From Azospirillum agricola (lineage in GTDB: Bacteria; Pseudomonadota; Alphaproteobacteria; Azospirillales; Azospirillaceae), in contig NZ_JAGINM010000034.1 of NCBI RefSeq assembly GCF_017876095.1, positions 1-56,289 of the forward strand: 56,289 nucleotides of DNA. Reading direction: 5' to 3'. The notes under the pieces are model-generated. The model did not search any database, was not told where the DNA came from, and saw only the letters and a program-made list of their open reading frames with translations. Every line of letters starts with the position of its first letter. Positions within the stretch are counted from its first letter, which is position 1. Of the stretch, positions 49,944 to 56,289 are shown one piece after another. The translations under genes were made by a program, and so were the position numbers.

Positions 49944-52151
49944 GTGCCGGACGCCAGCTCATCGCCGCTCGACCAGCGCGCCGCCGCGTCCCGGGACGCT
50001 TCCGCCTCTCCGCCTCCCCGGCAGGACAGCGCGTTGCGTTGCCTCGCCCTGGTGACCCGCCACCACGGGCTGCCGCCGCCGGCCCCTGTTCCGGCGGCCG
50101 GCGGCTCCGATGAACCATCCACCGCCGAGCTGCTGCGCATCGCCGGCGAGGCTGGCTTGAAGGCGAGCGCACGGCGTCTGGGCTGGAAGGATTTGCAGGC
50201 GCTTCCGCCTGTCTTTCCCCTGCTGGCCCGGCTGAGGAATGGCAACACCGTCATCCTGGTCGGCGTCTCCCGGCCGGCCGGGGACGCCGACCCGACGGTC
50301 GGCGTCGTCGACCCGCTGGCCGACCGGCTCGACGTGATCGACGTGCCGCGCGACCGCTTCCTGGAGCGCTGGGATGGCGAGCTGGTCTTCCTGAAGCCGC
50401 GCCACGGCATCGCCGACCCGCGCCAGCCCTTCGGCCTGCGCTGGTTCGTTCCGGAAATCCTCAAGCAGGGTGCCGCCTTCCGCGACGTGATCGTGGCGGC
50501 GCTGGTGCTGCACGGTCTGGCGCTGATCGTTCCGGTCTATTTCCAGATCGTGATCGACAAGGTGCTGGTGCACGAGGCGATCACCACGCTCCAGGTGCTG
50601 ACCGTCGGCGTGCTGGCGGCCCTGCTGTTCGAGGCGGCCTTTCGCTTCCTGCGCCAGTTCATCCTGCTGTCGGCGGCCAACAAGATCGACATCCGGCTGC
50701 TCAACCGCACCTTCGGCCATCTGCTTGACCTGCCGATCACCTTCTTCGACGGCAATTCGGCCGGCGTCACCGTGCGCCACATGCAGCAGGTCGAGCGCAT
50801 CCGCGAGTTCCTGACTGGCAACCTGCTGTCCACCGTGCTGGATTCGCTGGTTCTGCTGGTCTTCCTGCCGGTCCTGTTTTTCTATTCGGTCAAGCTGACG
50901 CTGATCGCGCTGCTGTTCGCGGCGCTGATCGCCGGGGTGGTGGTGGCGCTGGTGCCGGTCTACCAGAAGCGGCTGCGCGACCTCTACAGCGCCGACGCCG
51001 AGCGCCAGGCCATGCTGGTGGAGACCATCCACGGCATGCGCACCGTCAAGTCCTCGGCCCTGGAGCCGACCCAGCGCCGGCTGTGGGACCGCAAGGCGGC
51101 GCGCGCGGTGACCAGCCATTACCGGGTCGGTCGCATCTCCATCGCCGCCCGCACGGTGACCGAGTTCCTGGAGAAGGCGATGCTGGTCGCGGTGGTCGCG
51201 GTCGGCGCCTTCGACGTCTTCGACCGCCAGCTCTCGGTCGGCGCGCTGATCGCCTTCCAGATGCTGTCGGGCCGGGTGGTCACGCCGCTGGTGCAGATCG
51301 TCTCGCTGATCCACCAGTACCAGGAGACCGCTCTGTCGGTGCGCATGCTGGGCGAGGTGATGAACCACCCGGCCGAGCCCCGGCGCGAGGGCATCGGCGC
51401 CCACCCGGTGCTGGCCGGGCGGATCGACGTCGCCGACCTGGGATTCCGCTACGACCGCCACCGCCCGGCGGCGCTGAAGGGGGTGTCGCTGCCGATCCCC
51501 GCCGGGTCGGTCGTCGGGCTGGTCGGGCGCAGCGGTTCCGGGAAAAGCACGCTGATGCGGCTGCTCCAGGGCTTCTACCCGGTGCAGGAGGGCTCGATCC
51601 GCTACGACGGCGTCGACATCCGCGAGATGGACCTGTCGCACCTGCGGCGCTCCATCGGCGTCGTGCTCCAGGAGAATTTCCTGTTCCGCGGCAGCATCCG
51701 CGAGAACATCGCCATGACTCGCCCCGACGCCACCCGCGAGGAGGTCATCGAAGCCGCCACGCTGGCCGGTGCCGACGAGTTTGTCCAGAACCTGCCCGAC
51801 GGCTACGACACCATCGTGGAGGAAGGCGCGTCCAACCTGTCGGGCGGGCAGAAGCAGCGCATCGCCATTGCTCGCGCCCTCCTGCCGCGGCCGCGCATCC
51901 TGATCCTCGACGAGGCGACCAGCGCGCTCGACCCCGACAGCGAGGCGGTGGTGATGGCCAACCTGACCCGCATCGCCCAGGGGCGCACCGTGCTGATCGT
52001 CACCCACCGGCTGTCCACCTTGACCGGCTGCGACAGCATCGCCGTGCTGGAGAAGGGCCGGGTGATCGACCGCGCCCCCCACGCCGTCCTGCTGGAGCGC
52101 TGCGGCGAGTACCGCCACCTCTGGCAGCAACAGAACCGGCGGGGAGGCTGA
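49944..52151 (+). CDS. Type I secretion ABC permease/ATPase, second system
   Basis: About 735 residues: inactive C39-like N-terminal domain (ALRCLALVTRHHGL, no catalytic Cys at the Asp-Cys-Gly position), membrane domain, and an ATPase with GRSGSGKST, LSGGQ and ILILDEATSALD. Start: GTG 49944 or TTG 49935, with no strong ribosome-binding site, consistent with coupling to the gene before. Similar in layout to the exporter at 26188-28479 but clearly diverged. Partner of the HlyD protein that follows. Confidence 0.92.
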   Translation: MPDASSSPLDQRAAASRDASASPPPRQDSALRCLALVTRHHGLPPPAPVPAAGGSDEPSTAELLRIAGEAGLKASARRLGWKDLQALPPVFPLLARLRNGNTVILVGVSRPAGDADPTVGVVDPLADRLDVIDVPRDRFLERWDGELVFLKPRHGIADPRQPFGLRWFVPEILKQGAAFRDVIVAALVLHGLALIVPVYFQIVIDKVLVHEAITTLQVLTVGVLAALLFEAAFRFLRQFILLSAANKIDIRLLNRTFGHLLDLPITFFDGNSAGVTVRHMQQVERIREFLTGNLLSTVLDSLVLLVFLPVLFFYSVKLTLIALLFAALIAGVVVALVPVYQKRLRDLYSADAERQAMLVETIHGMRTVKSSALEPTQRRLWDRKAARAVTSHYRVGRISIAARTVTEFLEKAMLVAVVAVGAFDVFDRQLSVGALIAFQMLSGRVVTPLVQIVSLIHQYQETALSVRMLGEVMNHPAEPRREGIGAHPVLAGRIDVADLGFRYDRHRPAALKGVSLPIPAGSVVGLVGRSGSGKSTLMRLLQGFYPVQEGSIRYDGVDIREMDLSHLRRSIGVVLQENFLFRGSIRENIAMTRPDATREEVIEAATLAGADEFVQNLPDGYDTIVEEGASNLSGGQKQRIAIARALLPRPRILILDEATSALDPDSEAVVMANLTRIAQGRTVLIVTHRLSTLTGCDSIAVLEKGRVIDRAPHAVLLERCGEYRHLWQQQNRRGG

Positions 52152-52156
52152 GCGCG

Positions 52157-53497
52157 ATGAGCCTGTTCCCCCGTTCCGAAACCAGGCTGCCCGCCGGCTT
52201 CGCCGTCGATTTCCTGCCCGACGGGGCGGCCATCGAGCACGCCCCGCCGCATTGGCTGGCCCGCTCCACCCTCTACGTCCTGGCGGCGCTGCTCGGGGCC
52301 GGGCTGTTGTGGTCGGCGCTGTCGCAGGTCGACCGCGTCGTCACCGCTGGCGGGCGGCTGATCACCACCGCCCCCACCATCGTGGCGCAGCCGCTGGAGA
52401 CCGCCATCGTCCGCTCCATCGACGTGGCGGCGGGCGACGCGGTGCGGGCCGGCGACCGGCTGGCGACGCTGGATCCGACCTTCGCGGCGGCGGATCTGGC
52501 CGATCTCGCCGCCCGGCTGGTCAGCCTGGACGCCCACATCGGCCGGTTGCGCGCCGAGATCGACGGCGGCGTCTTCCGCGCCGAGGCCGGCAACGCCGAC
52601 GCGGCGCTGCAGGACACCATCCTGGAGCGCCGTCGCGCCGAATACGTCGCCCGGCTGACCGCGCTGGACGAGAAGGCGGCCCAGGCCCAGGCGGTGATCG
52701 CCACCAGCCGCCGCTCGCAGAGCGGGCTGGCCGAGCGGCTCTCCGTGATCGAGGAGGTCGAGACGATCCGCCGCCAGTCCCAGCAGCGCCAGACCGGATC
52801 GCTGCTGAACCTGCTGGAGGCGCGCAGCGAGCGCCTGCGCGTGCGCGACGATCTCGCCGCCCTTCAGGACCGCGAGCGCGAGGCTGGGCACGAGCTGAAG
52901 GCGGTGCAGGCCGAACGCTCCGCCTTCGTCGACGAATGGCGCCGCAAGGCGTCCGAGGAACTGGTCGAGCAGACCCGCCAGCGGGGCACGCTGGTCGAGC
53001 AGATCGCCAAGGCCGAGCGCCGCCGCTCGCTGGTCACCATGACGGCGCCGGTCGACGCGGTGGTGCTGGAGGTGGCGAAACGCTCGGTCGGTTCGGTCGT
53101 CAAGGAGGCCGAGCCGTTGGTCACCCTGGTGCCGAGCGACGTGCCGCTGGAGGTCGAGGCCGACATCCCGTCGCGCGACGTCGGGCTGGTCCGGGTCGGC
53201 GACGTGGTGCGGGTGAAGCTGGACGCCTTCCCCTTCCAGCGCCATGGCACGCTCGCGGGCGAGGTGCGCACCATCAGCGCCGACGCCTTCCAGCGCGAGG
53301 CCAAGGACGGCGGCGGCGCCGTGTTCCGCGCGCGGGTGCGGCTGCTGGCGACCCGGCCGGACGGCGTTCCGGAGGGCACCCGCCTCAGCCCCGGCATGGT
53401 GGCCTCGGCCGAGATCCGCATCGGCACGCGCTCGGTGCTGTCCTATTTCCTCTACCCGGTGATCCGGGCTCTCGACGAGAGCATCCGCGAGCCCTGA
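52157..53497 (+). CDS. HlyD-family type I secretion adaptor, second system
   Basis: 446 residues: one membrane segment (about 38-58, LYVLAALLGAGLLWSALS), a lipoyl half (AIVRSIDVAAGDAVRAGDRL), a long coiled coil (about 110-290), and the beta-barrel part (VRVKLDAFPFQRHGTL). It starts six bases after the ABC gene's stop, so the two form one operon. No TolC-type channel gene is nearby; a chromosomal one is probably shared. Confidence 0.92.
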   Translation: MSLFPRSETRLPAGFAVDFLPDGAAIEHAPPHWLARSTLYVLAALLGAGLLWSALSQVDRVVTAGGRLITTAPTIVAQPLETAIVRSIDVAAGDAVRAGDRLATLDPTFAAADLADLAARLVSLDAHIGRLRAEIDGGVFRAEAGNADAALQDTILERRRAEYVARLTALDEKAAQAQAVIATSRRSQSGLAERLSVIEEVETIRRQSQQRQTGSLLNLLEARSERLRVRDDLAALQDREREAGHELKAVQAERSAFVDEWRRKASEELVEQTRQRGTLVEQIAKAERRRSLVTMTAPVDAVVLEVAKRSVGSVVKEAEPLVTLVPSDVPLEVEADIPSRDVGLVRVGDVVRVKLDAFPFQRHGTLAGEVRTISADAFQREAKDGGGAVFRARVRLLATRPDGVPEGTRLSPGMVASAEIRIGTRSVLSYFLYPVIRALDESIREP

Positions 53498-53498
53498 G

Positions 53499-53520
53499 GG
53501 CGGTTCCCCAAGGGAACGCC
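53499..53520. terminator. Hairpin between convergent genes
   Basis: GTTCCC and GGGAAC form a 6-base stem around a 3-base loop, with partial pairing beyond, between the HlyD stop and the acyltransferase stop. Short and without a T-tract. Confidence 0.3.
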
Positions 53521-53531
53521 GGAGGATCGCC

Positions 53532-54701
53532 TCAGGGCGTCGCGGCCTGCGCGGCGCGCGGCAGACGATCGACCAGGAGGGCTTCCAGCCGGGTTTTCAG
53601 CCAGCGGCGCGCCGGTTTTTCCAGACAAACGAAGGTCACCAGCGAGGCGGCCACGGTGACGGCGAGATAGAGCGCCAGTTGGAGGCCGTGGGGAAGGCCG
53701 AGTCCGGCGAGGCGCGGCTGCAGGGCCCTGAGCAGGAAGAAGTGCAGGATGTAGGTGGCGTAGCTGGCCTCCCCCAGCCAGATCAGCGGGCGGCTCGCCA
53801 GAACGCTTCCCAGCCAGTCGCGCCCGCCAGCGACCGACAGGATCAGCAGTGCGAAGAGGGGCATCAGCAAGCCGTTGCTGACCATCAGGTCGGGCGTGCC
53901 GAGCGTTCGCCAGAAGCAGCCGAACAGCACCGCCAGCCCCACCGCCGCCACGCCGCCCCAGGCCGGAACCCGCACCCCCATGGTGAAGACGCGGGCCAGC
54001 AGGATGCCGGCGATGAATTCGGGCAGGCGCAGCAGCGGCGTGTACTGGATGAAGGCGTTCGCCAGGATCAGCCGTTCCGGGCTCTGCGCGACCCAATGCT
54101 GGACCGCCGGGCTGTAGCTGTAGAGGGCCGGCGCCAGCAGGGCCAGGGGGTAGAGCAGCGCCGCGACGGCGACCAGCCGGCCGGTGCCGAGCCGTGCGAC
54201 GGCGGCGGCGATCAGGGGGAAGCCCAGATAGAAGAAGGCTTCGGACGACAGCGACCAGCCCGGGCAGTTCCATTGGCAGGAGGTCCAGGGCGTCCATGCC
54301 TGTAGCAGGGTCGCGTTGCCGAACAGCGTCCCCAAAAGCTGCGCCTGCGTCCGCAGGCCGACCGAAATGAGATCGACGCTGTCCTGCCAGAAGCTCGGGA
54401 AGGTGAGCGCGAGGCCGAGCAGGTAGACGGGGTAGATGCGGGCGAAGCGGGCGATCATGAACCGTCGCCGTCCGGCCCGGCTGGTGCTGTCGCGGTCCGT
54501 GTACTGGTAGCCCAGAACGAAGCCCGACAGCATGAAGAACAGCCCGACGCCGACGAACCCCATGCTGACGAACTCGAACGCCGGCAGCGGCACGTCGGGT
54601 AGGAACAGCGGCCGGACGTGGAACAGCACCACCCAGAGGGCGGCGAAGAAGCGCAGGCCCGTGAGACCGTCGAGGCTGGGCTTGGAATGGGCGTTGGTCA
54701 T
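53532..54701 (-). CDS. Acyltransferase-3 family membrane protein (OafA/YrhL-like)
   Basis: 389 residues with about ten hydrophobic segments. The first holds LTGLRFFAALWVVLFHVRPL, with the conserved membrane His. GFVGVGLFFMLSGFVLGY is the family's second motif. Such proteins O-acetylate or O-acylate surface polysaccharides across the inner membrane. No SGNH domain is attached. Follows the second acyltransferase gene in the same direction with 78 bases between. Confidence 0.9.
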   Translation of the reverse strand: MTNAHSKPSLDGLTGLRFFAALWVVLFHVRPLFLPDVPLPAFEFVSMGFVGVGLFFMLSGFVLGYQYTDRDSTSRAGRRRFMIARFARIYPVYLLGLALTFPSFWQDSVDLISVGLRTQAQLLGTLFGNATLLQAWTPWTSCQWNCPGWSLSSEAFFYLGFPLIAAAVARLGTGRLVAVAALLYPLALLAPALYSYSPAVQHWVAQSPERLILANAFIQYTPLLRLPEFIAGILLARVFTMGVRVPAWGGVAAVGLAVLFGCFWRTLGTPDLMVSNGLLMPLFALLILSVAGGRDWLGSVLASRPLIWLGEASYATYILHFFLLRALQPRLAGLGLPHGLQLALYLAVTVAASLVTFVCLEKPARRWLKTRLEALLVDRLPRAAQAATP

Positions 54702-54779
54702 GGCGGAGCCTGCGGTGGTGGGCCTGGGGAGGCGGCGGGCGGTGGGGGCAGGGCGTCGGAAATCAGAACGGTGCGCGCC

Positions 54780-55901
54780 TCACGCCATCTCGCTGGCGGG
54801 GGTCATGCGGCGTGGCAGAAGGATGGATTTCAGGCGCAGGGCCGGCTGCTCCACCAGCTTCCAGGACACCACCGCCATCGCCAACGTGGCGGCGAAGGAC
54901 ACGGCGATGAAGGCCGGTAGGCTCAGCCCGGGGGCGTGGTTCATCACGGTCTGCTGGATCGGAAAAGCGAAGATGTAGATGCCGTAGGACACGTCGCCGT
55001 GCTTGGCGAAGATCCCCAGGCCGGGGATGCGGGCAAAGGCGACGAAGTGGACCAGATAGGGCAGCAGCAGGAAGAACACGGTCTCGCCGGCCGGTGTGTA
55101 GCGGCAGGCGACGATGGCGACGACGCAGAGGAGCGCCAGATCCCAGCGGACCGGAACCTTGTCCCGCGCTACGTAGAGCAGGCTGCCCATGAAGAAGAAG
55201 AAGGCGAGCCGCAGCGTCGAGTAGAGCGGGATGGAGCCGAGCAGGACGCCGCCCTGCTTCTCCCAACGCCAGCCCCAATGGACGGTGAGGTTGAGGCGGA
55301 GAAGGAACAGGACCGCAACCAGCGCGATCAACCAGCGCACTGTCAGGACGCGGGCCAGCCCGAGCCCGACCACCAGCGCGTACATGAAGACTTCGACTGG
55401 CAGGGTCCACAGCGAGCCGTTAACCATGAAGGGGTCGGGCAGCGTTTCGAACACCCCCGGCAGCACCGCCGAGGACTGGAAAACCGTCGCGTTCAGCAGG
55501 TAGGCCGAGGTCAGCGGATGCCGCCAGTACTCGGCGAGCGGCAGCGTGGTGTTGAGCGGCCCGATCACCAGGATCGTGAACAGCACGGCGAAGACCAGCC
55601 CCGGCAGGATGCGCAGGACGCGCGCGAGCGCGTAGGCGCCGAGCGAGCGCGCGTTCTGGAAGGAGCCGGTGATCAGGAAGCCGCTGATGACGAAGAAGAT
55701 GCAGACCGCCAGCCCGCCGCCGGTGTCCACTCCCCCGCTCCAGGCCGCGAAGAACTCGTTCGGCGTGCCGGAGAGCGGCCAGGAATGGCTCACCAGCACC
55801 AGCGTGGCGGCGGCGAAGCGGATGAAGTCGAAATTGTTGTGCCGGCTGCGCAGGGAAGCGCCGATCGCATCGTATTTGGAAGTGTCCGGAGAGGTCTGCA
55901 T
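54780..55901 (-). CDS. Acyltransferase-3 family membrane protein
   Basis: 373 residues with about ten membrane segments. The family motifs are FDFIRFAAATLVLVSHSWPL near the N-terminus (conserved His) and AVCIFFVISGFLITGSF. It belongs to a different branch from its neighbour, with low visible similarity outside the motifs, so the two probably modify different positions or acceptors. The ATG at 55901 is the only credible start. Role in acylating the local polysaccharide is inferred. Confidence 0.9.
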   Translation of the reverse strand: MQTSPDTSKYDAIGASLRSRHNNFDFIRFAAATLVLVSHSWPLSGTPNEFFAAWSGGVDTGGGLAVCIFFVISGFLITGSFQNARSLGAYALARVLRILPGLVFAVLFTILVIGPLNTTLPLAEYWRHPLTSAYLLNATVFQSSAVLPGVFETLPDPFMVNGSLWTLPVEVFMYALVVGLGLARVLTVRWLIALVAVLFLLRLNLTVHWGWRWEKQGGVLLGSIPLYSTLRLAFFFFMGSLLYVARDKVPVRWDLALLCVVAIVACRYTPAGETVFFLLLPYLVHFVAFARIPGLGIFAKHGDVSYGIYIFAFPIQQTVMNHAPGLSLPAFIAVSFAATLAMAVVSWKLVEQPALRLKSILLPRRMTPASEMA

Positions 55902-56005
55902 GGGGCGCTCTGACTGGCAGCGGCAAGCCCGCAGCTATAGCACAGGCTTGTCCACCCGCGAACCTCTCCCAAGAGCATCGGACAACGCCGGGCTGTGGCG
56001 TGGCG

Positions 56006-56033
56006 GCCCGCCCACACTGCCCCGTGGGCGGGC
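56006..56033 (-). terminator. Strong hairpin downstream of a truncated frame
   Basis: GCCCGCCCAC and GTGGGCGGGC form a perfect 10-base stem with an 8-base loop. On the minus strand it lies eight bases past the stop of the remnant at 56041, as a gene's own terminator would. Confidence 0.5.
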
Positions 56034-56040
56034 GGACGGA

Positions 56041-56148
56041 TCAGGCGAAGAAGCGCTCGTGGAAACAGGCGATGGTGCGCTCCAGCATGGTGGACACGCC
56101 GGGATTGCCGAGGTTGAGCGGGCCGAGTTTGTCCTTGCGGCATGGAAG
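56041..56148 (-). pseudogene. Possible 3' remnant of an unidentified gene
   Basis: The minus strand reads about 30 codons with good high-GC codon use (LGPLNLGNPGVSTMLERTI, then ACFHERFFA and stop), directly before a strong hairpin. The frame has no start of its own and upstream sequence loses coding character near 56140. It looks like the tail of a truncated gene; the family cannot be told from so little. Confidence 0.35.
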
Positions 56149-56185
56149 CCGGGTTGGATAAACCTTCCTCCATAAGGGGAAGACC

Positions 56186-56289
56186 ATGCGTATTGCGATG
56201 ATTGGCACGGGCTATGTCGGCCTGGTGTCGGGTGCCTGCTTCTCGGAGTTCGGCGTCCACGTCACCTGCGTCGACAAGGACGCCGGCAA
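56186..56289 (+). CDS. UDP-glucose 6-dehydrogenase, N-terminal part (cut by window end)
   Basis: The first 34 residues (MRIAMIGTGYVGLVSGACF, then EFGVHVTCVDKD) match the NAD-binding start of UDP-glucose 6-dehydrogenases (Ugd/RkpK). AAGGGGAAGACC before the ATG is a strong ribosome-binding site. The gene runs off the window. It would make UDP-glucuronic acid, distinct from the TviB-like enzyme at 15114. Confidence 0.85.
   Translation, partial: MRIAMIGTGYVGLVSGACFSEFGVHVTCVDKDAG

Overview
The window looks like part of a large plasmid or chromid of a high-GC alphaproteobacterium, most likely Azospirillum or a close relative. Four things suggest this: strongly GC-biased codon use over most of its length, a RepA_C-type replication gene with iterons, pseB/pseC-type flagellar or surface-sugar genes mixed with other polysaccharide genes, and many RTX proteins carrying a 40-residue 'HY..G..EGR' repeat. 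A. brasilense pRhico is known to carry a comparable mix of replication, polysaccharide and flagellar-sugar genes. That comparison is from memory; no search was run.

Layout. (1) 1-6.5 kb: glycan and methyl transfer genes of visibly lower GC (TIGR04325 methyltransferase, TPR protein, three-part glycosyltransferase, TPR-FkbM methyltransferase). (2) 6.7-12.1 kb: a cassette of KASIII-like ketoacyl synthase, SDR reductase, a Rieske oxygenase split over two overlapping genes, a GNAT acyltransferase and a complete Rieske oxygenase. (3) 12.2-19 kb: BNR/sialidase-like protein, Nudix hydrolase, a small exported protein, two tandem 70-residue paralogues behind a perfect CtrA box, a nucleotide-sugar dehydrogenase, a methyltransferase-glycosyltransferase fusion and a flippase-like membrane protein. 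(4) 19-38 kb: a type I secretion and surface-protein island: parallel beta-helix protein, M23 peptidase-like protein, S8 protease with a CBM60-like domain, HlyD and HlyB-type exporter, a membrane-anchored AMIN-like protein, and two RTX proteins with a GT2. (5) 38-44.5 kb: Wzx-type flippase, pseC, pseB, GT4, Nudix. (6) 44.7-46.3 kb: repA and an iteron origin. (7) 46.3-56.3 kb: manC, an IS21 wreck fused to the tail of a PPC-domain protein, a second type I exporter, two acyltransferase-3 proteins and the start of a UDP-glucose dehydrogenase gene.

How it fits together. The region builds activated sugars (GDP-mannose, UDP-uronic acids, the early CMP-pseudaminic acid intermediates), decorates them (methyl, acyl and possibly oxidised acyl groups), polymerises or transfers them (several GTs) and flips them across the membrane. 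In parallel it exports large calcium-binding surface proteins by type I secretion. The most unusual elements are the split Rieske oxygenase inside an acyl-decoration cassette, the 40-residue repeat shared by three putative secreted proteins and one membrane-anchored protein beside the exporter, and two perfect CtrA boxes, one before a tandem small-protein pair and one before the largest RTX gene.
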